From: Bradyrhizobium nivariense
GTDB lineage: Bacteria; Pseudomonadota; Alphaproteobacteria; Rhizobiales; Xanthobacteraceae
Direction: 5' to 3'
DNA: 64,000 nucleotides
Assembly: GCF_029846715.1 (NCBI RefSeq)
Contig: NZ_JARVWW010000009.1
Coordinates: 186,001-250,000, forward strand
Shown here piece by piece: positions 35,492 to 43,275 of the stretch (its first letter is position 1; the number at the start of each line of letters is the position of its first letter). The notes beneath the pieces are model-generated. The model made no database searches and was not told the DNA's origin. It saw only the letters and a list, made by a program, of their open reading frames with translations. The translations under genes were made by a program, and so were the position numbers.

Positions 35492-36193
35492 CTAGAATGA
35501 TGCGGCGGCTTTGCCCGTGGCAGCCCGGATCAGCTTGAGCGCGTCCTCGCTTGCCCATTCCGCCGGTCCCGCGATCGTCGCGATCTCGCAACCTTGCGGG
35601 TCAACCAGCACCGAGGTGGGCATGCCCAGCGCTCTGCCTATAGCTTTAAGATCCTGAAAAACCTTGGCTTTCTTGTCGTTGAAATAGCCGAGCCGGGTCA
35701 GGCTGGCCTCTTTCAGGAACGTCTTGGGCTTCTCGGGGTCGCGGGTGTCGATGTTGATCGCCACCACCTCGAAATTCGGGCCCGAAAGCTTGCCCTGAAG
35801 CTCGTCCAGCGCCGGCATCTCCTTGCGGCAGGGCACGCACCAGGTGGCCCAGAGGTTCACCAGCAGCGTCTTGCCGCGGAAGTCGGACAGCTTCTTCGGC
35901 TTGCCGTCGGCGTCCTCGAAGGCGAGGTCCGGCAGCTTCAACGGCGTGCTCGCCATGGTCAGGGCCGCCAGCTCGCCATGGGCGAGGGGGGCGATCCTCG
36001 AGGCTGTTGCCACGGCCGCCCGGCAGGCCGGATCGCCGGACGGGGCCCGGCTCAGGCCCAGCCCGTACAGCGCGGCAAAGCCAGCCAGGCCCCCGACCAC
36101 CACGGTGGCGATGACGACGGGGATCCGGCGCGTCGCCGACCGCGCTTTCCTTTGGTCGAGCATGTCGTTGGGGTCCAGCATATCGTTTGTCAT
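35492..36193 (-). CDS. tlpA: Membrane-anchored thioredoxin TlpA
   Basis: 233 residues. N-terminal membrane anchor (RIPVVIATVVVGGLAGFAAL), then a periplasmic thioredoxin domain with active site WATWCVPCRKEMPAL, and the extra cysteines near residues 55-60 (DPACRAAVATAS) and near the C-terminus (DPQGCEI). From memory it is nearly identical to B. japonicum TlpA, a reductant required for cytochrome aa3 assembly that keeps ScoI and the CoxB copper site reduced. The start is unclear: a six-codon duplication (NDMLDP, NDMLDQ) gives ATG choices at 36193, 36181 and 36163. Only five bases separate its stop from the YjfB-like gene on the other strand. Confidence 0.95.
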   Translation of the reverse strand: MTNDMLDPNDMLDQRKARSATRRIPVVIATVVVGGLAGFAALYGLGLSRAPSGDPACRAAVATASRIAPLAHGELAALTMASTPLKLPDLAFEDADGKPKKLSDFRGKTLLVNLWATWCVPCRKEMPALDELQGKLSGPNFEVVAINIDTRDPEKPKTFLKEASLTRLGYFNDKKAKVFQDLKAIGRALGMPTSVLVDPQGCEIATIAGPAEWASEDALKLIRAATGKAAASF

Positions 36194-36287
36194 CCGGTCG
36201 CAGATATGGCTATCAGGGACCTCTTAATACGGCGGGCCGCGGCCAGCAAACGTGCGGTGGCGGCAAGCAAGGCGTGAGCAGGGGATC

Positions 36288-37685
36288 ATGAGCAACAAGA
36301 TGTGGGGCGGCCGGTTCTCGGAACGTCCCGACGAGATCATGGAAGAGATCAACGTCTCCATCGACGTCGATCGTCACCTCTTTGCCCAGGACATTGCCGC
36401 GTCCAAGGCCCACGCCGCGATGCTGGCCGCACAGGGCATCATCACGGCCTCTGATGCGAAAAATATCGGCAAGGGTCTAGACACGATTTTGTCAGAGATC
36501 GGCAAGGGCGGCTTCGAATTCAAGCGCGCGCTCGAGGACATTCACATGAATGTCGAGAGCCGCTTGTCCGAGCTGATCGGCCCTGCCGCCGGCCGCCTGC
36601 ACACCGCGCGCTCGCGCAACGACCAGGTCGCGACCGATTTCCGTCTCTATGTCCGCGACGTTCTCGATGAGACCGACGCCGCGCTCGCCGCGTTCCAGCA
36701 GGCGCTGGTGGAGCGCGCGCTGGAGCATGCCGGAACGGTCATGCCCGGCTTCACGCACCTGCAGACCGCGCAGCCCGTGACCTTCGGTCATCACCTGCTC
36801 GCCTATGTCGAGATGGCTGCACGCGATCGCGGCCGTTTCCAGGACACGCGCAAGCGGCTGAACGAATCCCCGCTCGGCGCCGCAGCGCTCGCCGGCACCT
36901 CGTTCCCGATCGACCGCCACGCCACGGCGAAGGCGCTCGGTTTTGACCGTCCGATGGCGAACTCGCTCGATGCGGTCTCCGATCGCGACTTCGTGCTGGA
37001 GACGCTGTCGGCGGCCTCGATCTGCGCCGTGCACATGTCGCGCTTTGCCGAGGAGATCGTGATCTGGACCTCGCCGCTGGTCGGCATGATCCGCCTCAGC
37101 GACAAGTTCACCACGGGATCCTCGATCATGCCGCAGAAGCGGAATCCTGATGCCGCCGAGCTGGTGCGCGCCAAGACCGGCCGCGTCATCGGCGCGCTCA
37201 ACGGTCTGCTGATCGTCATGAAGGGCCTGCCGCTCGCCTATCAAAAGGACATGCAGGAGGACAAGCAGGGCGCCATGGAAGGCTTCGCCGCGCTGTCGCT
37301 CGCGATCCGCGCCATGACCGGCATGGTTCGCGATCTCGTGCCTGATGAGGCGAAGATGAAAGCGGCCGCAGGCGAGGGCTACGCCACCGCGACCGATCTT
37401 GCCGACTGGCTGGTGCGGACGCTGAAGATGCCGTTCCGCGAGGCCCATCACGTCACCGGCCGCATCGTCGCGAAAGCCGCCGAGGGCGGCGTGGCGCTGC
37501 ACGAGCTCCCGCTGAGGGAGATGCAGGCGATCGAGCCTGACATCACCAAGGACGTGCTCGGCGTGCTCTCGGTGGAATCGTCGGTCAAGAGCCGGACCAG
37601 CTTCGGCGGCACCGCGCCGAAGAACGTGGCGTCGCAGGCCAAGGCCTGGTTGAAGCGGCTGGAAAAAGAGCGAAAATTGGGCTGA
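36288..37685 (+). CDS. argH: Argininosuccinate lyase
   Basis: 465 residues from ATG 36288 (CAGGGG upstream). Begins [20 protein letters not shown]; the fumarase/aspartase signature is [18 protein letters not shown], containing the catalytic serine loop. It cleaves argininosuccinate to arginine and fumarate in the last step of arginine synthesis. It is divergent from tlpA and is followed by a small lipoprotein gene and lysA on the same strand. Confidence 0.97.
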   Translation: MSNKMWGGRFSERPDEIMEEINVSIDVDRHLFAQDIAASKAHAAMLAAQGIITASDAKNIGKGLDTILSEIGKGGFEFKRALEDIHMNVESRLSELIGPAAGRLHTARSRNDQVATDFRLYVRDVLDETDAALAAFQQALVERALEHAGTVMPGFTHLQTAQPVTFGHHLLAYVEMAARDRGRFQDTRKRLNESPLGAAALAGTSFPIDRHATAKALGFDRPMANSLDAVSDRDFVLETLSAASICAVHMSRFAEEIVIWTSPLVGMIRLSDKFTTGSSIMPQKRNPDAAELVRAKTGRVIGALNGLLIVMKGLPLAYQKDMQEDKQGAMEGFAALSLAIRAMTGMVRDLVPDEAKMKAAAGEGYATATDLADWLVRTLKMPFREAHHVTGRIVAKAAEGGVALHELPLREMQAIEPDITKDVLGVLSVESSVKSRTSFGGTAPKNVASQAKAWLKRLEKERKLG

Positions 37686-37778
37686 GGGCAAAATTTCGCT
37701 TATGTTTCATGGTCATCCGGGTCTCGCCAGAGCGCGCCAATCTCTGTATGGTGCGCCGCGCGTAGTGGGGATTTCGTC

Positions 37779-38069
37779 GTGACGTCAAAGTTTCGCCCGG
37801 CCGGCTCGGGTTGGGCCATCATTGTCTTGAGCCTGACGGCGCTCGCGCTTGCCGGCTGTGGCCGCAAGGGCCCGCTGGATCTGCCGCCGACCGCCTCCAG
37901 CGCGTCCACGGCGAACGTCGCGCCGCCGACCGACACCGAGACCGAAGCCCAGAAGACGCCGAGCGTGTTCAATCCCACCTATGGTGCGGACGCCGCACCG
38001 GCGGCGACCAAGGGCAAGAAGAAACCGTTCATTCTCGACCCGCTCCTGGACGAAAGACCCAGCCGATAG
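37779..38069 (+). CDS. LptM-like small lipoprotein
   Basis: 96 residues with a lipoprotein signal ending LALAGCGRKGPL; the Cys after LAG is the lipid site and GRKGPL is the conserved LptM/YifL motif. In E. coli LptM stabilises the LptDE outer-membrane lipopolysaccharide translocon. The rest is Ala/Thr/Pro rich. It lies between argH and lysA (23 bases before the latter), an arrangement seen in other proteobacteria. Confidence 0.85.
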   Translation: MTSKFRPAGSGWAIIVLSLTALALAGCGRKGPLDLPPTASSASTANVAPPTDTETEAQKTPSVFNPTYGADAAPAATKGKKKPFILDPLLDERPSR

Positions 38070-38092
38070 GCTGGGGCAACTGAGCCAACGCC

Positions 38093-39358
38093 ATGAACCA
38101 TTTTGACTATCGCAACGGCGTGCTGCACGCCGAGGCGGTGAACCTGTCCGAGCTGGCTGCAACCGTCGGCACGCCGTTCTATTGCTATTCGACCGCGACG
38201 CTCGAGCGGCACTATCGCGTTTTCACCGACGCCTTCGCCGGCGAGAAGGTGCTGGTCTGCTACGCCATGAAGGCGAACTCCAACCAGTCGGTGCTGCGCA
38301 CGCTGGCCAAGCTGGGGGCTGGCGCCGACGTGGTCTCCGGCGGCGAATTGAAGCGCGCGCTGGCCGCCGGCATTCCCGCCAGCAAGATCCTGTTCTCCGG
38401 CGTCGGCAAGACGGAAGCCGAGCTGCGCGCCGCGCTGGCCGCCGACATCCTCTGCCTCAACGTCGAATCCGAGCCGGAGCTCGAGCTGCTGTCGCGCCTT
38501 GCGGCCGAGACGGGCAAGACCGCGCGGATCTCGATCCGCGTCAATCCGGACGTCGATGCCGGCACGCACGCAAAGATCTCGACCGGCAAGTCCGAGAACA
38601 AGTTCGGCATTCCGATCGCATATGCCCGCGAGGTCTATGCCCGCGCCGCGAAGCTGCCGGGCATCGAGGTAACAGGCACCGACGTGCATATCGGCAGCCA
38701 GATCACCGACCTCTCCAAGATGGAGATCGCGTTCCGCATCCTCTCCGAATTCGTGCAGACGCTGCGCGCCGACGGCCACAACATCTCGCATGTCGATTTC
38801 GGCGGCGGCCTCGGCATTCCCTATTACATGGACCGCGAGGCGCCGCCGGCGCCCGACGCCTATGCCGCCATGGTCAAGCGTGTCAGCCACAATCTCGGCT
38901 GCACGCTGATGTTCGAGCCGGGCCGCATGATCGTCGGCAACGCCGGCATCCTCGTCGCCAAGGTCATCTATGTGAAGCATGGCGACGGCAAGAATTTCGT
39001 CATCATCGACGCCGCCATGAACGATTTGATCCGTCCGACGCTGTATGAAGCCCATCACGACATTTTGCCGGTGACGCAGCCTGCGAAGGGCGCGGCCACG
39101 ATCGCGGCCGATGTCGTCGGCCCGGTTTGCGAGACCGGCGATTATCTCGCGCTCGACCGCACCCTGCCGACGCCGAAGGCGGGCGATCTCCTCGCCATCA
39201 TGACCGCCGGCGCTTATGGCGCAGTGCAGGCCGGCACGTACAATACGAGGCCGCTGGTGCCCGAGGTGCTGGTGAAGGGCGACCAGTACGCAGTCGTGCG
39301 TCCGCGCATCGAGGTCGAGCAGCTGATCGCGATGGACGCGCCGGCGCCGTGGTTGTGA
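38093..39358 (+). CDS. lysA: Diaminopimelate decarboxylase
   Basis: 421 residues, pyridoxal-phosphate fold type III. The Schiff-base Lys is in VCYAMKANSNQSVLRTLA; the glycine loop GTDVHIGSQI and HVDFGGGLGIPY are present, and the Cys/Glu active-site block GPVCETGDYLA closes it. It makes lysine from meso-diaminopimelate. Start ATG 38093. Confidence 0.97.
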   Translation: MNHFDYRNGVLHAEAVNLSELAATVGTPFYCYSTATLERHYRVFTDAFAGEKVLVCYAMKANSNQSVLRTLAKLGAGADVVSGGELKRALAAGIPASKILFSGVGKTEAELRAALAADILCLNVESEPELELLSRLAAETGKTARISIRVNPDVDAGTHAKISTGKSENKFGIPIAYAREVYARAAKLPGIEVTGTDVHIGSQITDLSKMEIAFRILSEFVQTLRADGHNISHVDFGGGLGIPYYMDREAPPAPDAYAAMVKRVSHNLGCTLMFEPGRMIVGNAGILVAKVIYVKHGDGKNFVIIDAAMNDLIRPTLYEAHHDILPVTQPAKGAATIAADVVGPVCETGDYLALDRTLPTPKAGDLLAIMTAGAYGAVQAGTYNTRPLVPEVLVKGDQYAVVRPRIEVEQLIAMDAPAPWL

Positions 39359-39381
39359 GGATCACGTCGGCGCCTTGCGCC

Positions 39382-39412
39382 CGATGAGCGCAGACGCCGT
39401 CCGCGCTCATCG
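39382..39412. terminator. Shared hairpin between lysA and the SRPBCC gene
   Basis: Perfect 10-bp arms CGATGAGCGC (39382-39391) and GCGCTCATCG (39403-39412) with an 11-nt loop lie between two convergent genes. No T run follows, so its strength as a terminator is uncertain. Confidence 0.5.
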
Positions 39413-39432
39413 AGCCGGCCGGGGCGCCCGGC

Positions 39433-39951
39433 CTACTTCTTGAATTTGTCCCTGATCGAGGCGAGGCCGGAATCGTAGACGCCGCTCAAGGCGTCGATCG
39501 CGTCCTTTTCCTTGCCCGGGACGGGCGTATAGATTCCGGTCCAGGTCACGACCGAGACCCCTTCGCCCCTCGCCGTGACCTTGATGGTCGACTTGTACTG
39601 GCTGACCGGCAAAGGGCTGGTGAGGAACGCGTAGGAATAGCTGTAGCTTCTGTCGTCGCGCCCGGTCTGCGCCTCGACGAACGCGGCCTTTCCGTCCTTG
39701 GTCACAAGCGTTCGGGTCGGCGGGGATTTGCCGTCCTCGATGCACATGCCGACCGGCGGCAGCCAGTCCTTGATCGCGCAGAATGGACCGATGACGGACC
39801 ACACGTCGGCCGCTGCGCCGCTGACCTCGATGCTGCGCGTCAGGTTGGCTGCGGAAGCCGTGGTCGCGCCGGCGCCGAGGCCGATCACGCAAATCGCCGC
39901 CTTGCTTAGCGAGGCGAGGCGTCTGAACGCCGCTGAATCGTGCTTCTTCAT
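39433..39951 (-). CDS. SRPBCC/PYR-like lipid-binding secreted protein
   Basis: 172 residues from ATG 39951, chosen because it opens a signal peptide (AAICVIGLGAGATTASAA). The mature part is a polyketide cyclase/SRPBCC fold (LTRSIEVSGAAADVWSVIGP; FCAIKDWLPPVGMCIEDGK; SYSYAFLTSPLPVSQYKSTI). It likely binds a hydrophobic ligand in the periplasm. It is divergent from an HxlR regulator gene, which may control it. Confidence 0.82.
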   Translation of the reverse strand: MKKHDSAAFRRLASLSKAAICVIGLGAGATTASAANLTRSIEVSGAAADVWSVIGPFCAIKDWLPPVGMCIEDGKSPPTRTLVTKDGKAAFVEAQTGRDDRSYSYSYAFLTSPLPVSQYKSTIKVTARGEGVSVVTWTGIYTPVPGKEKDAIDALSGVYDSGLASIRDKFKK

Positions 39952-40133
39952 ATCAATCTCCGTTGTCTGATGGACCGCGACGGCGGCCGGTCTGGCTTGC
40001 AATGCGGCCGGATAGACGATGCCCGCCGTCCGCGGCCAGTTCAGCAAATGAACCCAGGGCAATACAGAATCTGAACTAGGAAGCCGCGCGCACCGGCCCT
40101 ATGGTTCCGCTCTCGCTTGTCACGGAGGCCCGC

Positions 40134-40832
40134 ATGACCATCGGCAGCTACAGGCAGTTCTGTCCGGTCGCGATGGCGGCCGAGATACTATGCACGCGCT
40201 GGACCGTCGTGCTGCTACGTGAGCTCGTCGCCGGCTCGACCCGGTTCAACGAGTTGCGCCGCGGCGTTCCCCGCATGTCGCCTGCGCTGCTTTCCCAGCG
40301 CCTGAAGGAACTCGAAGCCGCAGGCATCGTCATCCGCCAACCATCGGCTTCCGAGCGCGGCGTGATCGAGTATCAGCTGACCGCCGCCGGACGCGAACTC
40401 GGCCCCATCGTCGAGGCGTTCGGCATCTGGGGCCAGCGCCGCATCGAGTCGCATCTGTCGCTTCAGCATCTCGATGTCCAGCTGTTGATGTGGGACATGC
40501 GGCGGAATCTGAACACGACCCCGATGCCGGCCCGCCGCAGCGTGCTGCAGTTCGCATATCCGGAATTGCCTTCGACGCAGCGATTGTGGTGGCTGATCGT
40601 CGATCCCGACGACGGCGTCGACCTCTGCTCGATTGATCCCGGTTTCGACGTCGACCTTTACGTGTCAGTTGATCTGCGCACCATGACGGCGATCTGGATG
40701 GGGCTCGATACCGTGCGCGCGGCCGTCGCAAGCCGGCGGATGCTGCTCACCGGCGACCGGCAGCTTGCCGCGGCGATGCAAAGCTGGCTGGGCCTCAGCC
40801 CGTTCGCCAAGGAACGCAAGCTGGCGAGCTGA
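40134..40832 (+). CDS. HxlR-family transcriptional regulator
   Basis: 232 residues from ATG 40134 (GGAGG seven bases upstream). Winged-helix N-terminus: FCPVAMAAEILCTRWTVVLL, FNELRRGVPRMSPALLSQRL, and KELEAAGIV. The C-terminal 100 residues look like an SCP2-type sterol/lipid-binding domain (DVDLYVSVDLRTMTAIWMGL), an arrangement known for larger HxlR proteins. The signal is unknown. The divergent SRPBCC gene and the downstream DUF1330 gene are possible targets. Confidence 0.87.
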   Translation: MTIGSYRQFCPVAMAAEILCTRWTVVLLRELVAGSTRFNELRRGVPRMSPALLSQRLKELEAAGIVIRQPSASERGVIEYQLTAAGRELGPIVEAFGIWGQRRIESHLSLQHLDVQLLMWDMRRNLNTTPMPARRSVLQFAYPELPSTQRLWWLIVDPDDGVDLCSIDPGFDVDLYVSVDLRTMTAIWMGLDTVRAAVASRRMLLTGDRQLAAAMQSWLGLSPFAKERKLAS

Positions 40833-40966
40833 TGCAGGGCGGCTCGATTCAGTATTTGTATCGCCCCGCTACAGTTCCCGTACTGGCGAGCCGCCGCCGT
40901 GTTCTGGCACCCAAGTCATGCCCGCCCCTGTCAAGGCGGAGCTGAACTCGAGCCAGGAGACACGAC

Positions 40967-41293
40967 ATGACAGCGTATCTGATCGCGGACATTAAAGTGA
41001 CTGACGGAAAATGGGTGCCGGACTACGCGGCTTCGGTCCACGAACTGGTGCACAAGCACGGCGGCAAGTATCTTTCCCGCAGCGGCAACGTGAAAACCCT
41101 CGAAGGTGCCCCCCTCGACACCTCGCTGATCGCGATCATGTCGTTTCCCACGGCAAAGGCAGCGGAATCCTTCGTGACCGATCCGGCCTATGGCCGCTTC
41201 GCCGCGGCGCGCCGGGGCGGCAGCGAGAGCCGTTTCCAGCTGATCGACGACACCGATCTGGCCGGCACGATTCCCTACCTCGCCAAGGCTTGA
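40967..41293 (+). CDS. DUF1330 family protein
   Basis: 108 residues, the usual length. Family pattern: MTAYLIADIKVTDGKWVPDY, VHKHGGKYLSRSGNVKTLEG, then LDTSLIAIMSFPTAKAAESF and YGRFAAARRGGSESRFQLID. It has a dimeric ferredoxin-like fold and is often found with aromatic or xenobiotic degradation genes. Function unknown. CAGGAG lies upstream of the ATG. Confidence 0.88.
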   Translation: MTAYLIADIKVTDGKWVPDYAASVHELVHKHGGKYLSRSGNVKTLEGAPLDTSLIAIMSFPTAKAAESFVTDPAYGRFAAARRGGSESRFQLIDDTDLAGTIPYLAKA

Positions 41294-41364
41294 GCCGCAT
41301 CTTCGTCAAGACATCGGACCTGGCCGCAGGCGCACACCGTGCCCGGCCCACACAGGAGAATGGA

Positions 41365-41640
41365 ATGAACGATTCACTCGCGGGCGGTGGCCAGCTTCGC
41401 CTGCTTTTCGCGGCTTGCAGTGCGGCCTTCCTGATCGGATTGTCCGGCGCCGCTTCAGCCCGAGTCTCGCGGTGTGATACCGCTTGGGTCAGCTGAAACA
41501 ACACTGCCGCGAAATGCTCCAATGATACGCGGTGCATGCGCAGGTGCGATCAGAAATACATCAAATGCAGCGGTGGCTCCGCCTCCCTGCAATTCGATCA
41601 GTCGATCGGCGCCGTTGCCGTCGGCGGACGCCGCTCATAG
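41365..41640 (+). pseudogene. Small Cys-rich secreted protein gene with one in-frame TGA
   Basis: ATG 41365 has AGGAG upstream and opens a signal peptide (LRLLFAACSAAFLIGLSGAA, SA). The frame meets TGA at 41494-41496 after 43 codons, then stays open in the same frame to TAG 41638-41640. The part after the TGA is cysteine-rich (KCSNDTRCMRRCDQKYIKC) and the part before carries SRCDTAW. The simplest reading is one 91-codon secreted protein broken by a single nonsense change, perhaps of a Cys (TGC/TGT) or Trp (TGG) codon. A genuine 43-residue protein is the alternative. Confidence 0.6.
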
Positions 41641-41712
41641 ACTTCCTTCCACGATCGATCGACCGAGCCAAGCAGCGCAGCGCCAGTCACCAGCGCTGCG
41701 CTTGCGCCGGCA

Positions 41713-42612
41713 CTAGCTGCGGGCGGTTGTCCCGCCAACCACCACCCCCGCTTTCTTCTCGATCGGCTTGATCGCCGCGGTGAAATCGGAATCGGCGCCT
41801 TCCGCGCTGATCACGGTCTCCCACAACCGTCCCACCGCGTCGGCGACCTCCATCGACAGGCCGAGCTGCTTCATCTCCTCCAGCGCCAGCCGCACGTCCT
41901 TCACCATCAGTCCGGTGGCGAAGCCGAAATCGAAGCTGCGCGGCAGCACCGCGCGCGGAAACTTGTCGCGGCTCGCGGTGTTCATGCCCGAGCCGGCGTT
42001 GATGACGTCGATCATCACGGCGGGATCGAGCCCGGCTTTCACGCCCATCACGACGGCTTCGGACGTCGCCACGATGGCGGTGGCAGACAAAAAATTGTTG
42101 GCGAGCTTCATGGTCTGCGCCGCGCCAGGCTTCTCGCCGATGAAGAACACTTTTCCGATGATTTCGAGCGCGGGTTTGAGCAGCTCGAACTCGGCCTTCG
42201 GCCCCGAGACCATCACTGCCAGCGTACCCTTCTCGGCGCCGCCGACGCCGCCGGAGACGGGGCAGTCGATCTGTACGATGTTATGCTCGGCGAGCAGGCC
42301 GTGAATCTTCGCCGCCATCTGCGAGCCGACGGTGGAGAGATCGATGAAGCGTTTTATGCGGCTTCCTTCGATCACGCCGTTCGGCCCCGTCGCAACCGCG
42401 AGCGAAGCCTGCAGCGAGGGCAGGCTCGCCATGACAGTCTCGACCTGGTCGGCGACGTCCTTCGGCGACGTCGCCGCAGTGGCGCCACGCGCCACCAGCT
42501 TGTCGACGACCTCCTTGCGCGTGTCGAACACGACGAGCCGGTTGCCCGCCTCGATCAGCCGCCGCGCCATCGGGAAACCCATGTTTCCGAGGCCGATGAA
42601 TCCGATGTTCAT
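41713..42612 (-). CDS. 3-hydroxyisobutyrate-dehydrogenase-family oxidoreductase
   Basis: 299 residues. NAD(P)-binding NIGFIGLGNMGFPMARRLIE, substrate signature IDCPVSGGVGGAEKGTLAVM, and the catalytic Lys in GAAQTMKLANNFLSA. The family oxidises beta-hydroxyacids (3-hydroxyisobutyrate, tartronate semialdehyde, etc.). It lies downstream of a carboxymuconolactone decarboxylase-like gene on the same strand, which points towards carbon-source degradation, but the substrate is not determined. Confidence 0.9.
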   Translation of the reverse strand: MNIGFIGLGNMGFPMARRLIEAGNRLVVFDTRKEVVDKLVARGATAATSPKDVADQVETVMASLPSLQASLAVATGPNGVIEGSRIKRFIDLSTVGSQMAAKIHGLLAEHNIVQIDCPVSGGVGGAEKGTLAVMVSGPKAEFELLKPALEIIGKVFFIGEKPGAAQTMKLANNFLSATAIVATSEAVVMGVKAGLDPAVMIDVINAGSGMNTASRDKFPRAVLPRSFDFGFATGLMVKDVRLALEEMKQLGLSMEVADAVGRLWETVISAEGADSDFTAAIKPIEKKAGVVVGGTTARS

Positions 42613-42665
42613 GGTGTTTCCTTTTTGCTTTGTTGTTGGCGAACAGCGCGTCCTGCTTTCGGCGT

Positions 42666-42736
42666 CGTCCCGGCGAAAAGGCCGGGACGTCGTGGAGAGG
42701 GCCTACCCCCTCACGGCTTACCCCCTTACGCCTTGC
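42666..42736 (-). repeat. Hairpin and short direct repeat between two catabolic genes
   Basis: CGTCCCGGC (42666-42674) and GCCGGGACG (42681-42689) form a perfect 9-bp stem with a GAAAAG loop. It is followed by two near-copies of TACCCCCTxACGxC (about 42704-42732), which end inside the stop region of the upstream gene. Confidence 0.5.
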
Positions 42737-43109
42737 CGTCGATCTCCGCGAACACCTCGCGCGCGATCCGAAAACTGTCGACCGCGGCCGGCACCCCGCC
42801 ATAGATTGCGACCTGCATCAGGATCTCGCGGATCTCGTCGCGGGTGACGCCGTTGGTAAGTGCGCCCTTCAGATGCGCGCGGAATTCGTGCTGGCGGTTG
42901 AGGATCGCGATCATGGCGATGTTGAGCATGCTGCGGGTCTTGCGCGGCAGCTCCTCGCGGCCCCACACCGTGCCCCAGCAATATTCGTTGAGCATCTCCT
43001 GGAACGGACGGTTGAAATCGTCGACGCTCTTCAGGGCATTGTCGACATAGGCCTCGCCCAGCACCGCTTTGCGGACTTCCAGGCCCTTGTCGTGCATCTT
43101 CTTGTCCAT
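42726..43109 (-). CDS. Carboxymuconolactone decarboxylase family protein
   Basis: 127 residues with the CMD fold: FQEMLNEYCWGTVWGREELP, SMLNIAMIAILNRQHEFRAH, and LTNGVTRDEIREILMQVAIY, then GGVPAAVDSFRIA. The last block is the conserved PcaC/AhpD-like region. The CxxC of peroxidase-active members is absent, so it is of the decarboxylase or lactonase-like type. It precedes the oxidoreductase gene by 113 bases. Confidence 0.87.
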   Translation of the reverse strand: MDKKMHDKGLEVRKAVLGEAYVDNALKSVDDFNRPFQEMLNEYCWGTVWGREELPRKTRSMLNIAMIAILNRQHEFRAHLKGALTNGVTRDEIREILMQVAIYGGVPAAVDSFRIAREVFAEIDGKA

Positions 43110-43275
43110 GGCGTTTCCTTCGTTTTTCTTGGATGGCGGCCCGGAAATTACGGGGTTGCGGCGGGCCAGTCACGTCCTCGTGTTATGCGGGAAAAGGGGT
43201 CTCTCCCGTACAGGAACGGATGCCTCAGTGCTGCCGTTGTGGTACGCTTCTCTACCGGGCAACCTGGAGAGTTGA

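Noticed and set aside
41494..41496. TGA as a selenocysteine codon
   Set aside because: No selenocysteine-insertion hairpin is evident right after it and no selenoprotein family matches; nonsense change is simpler.
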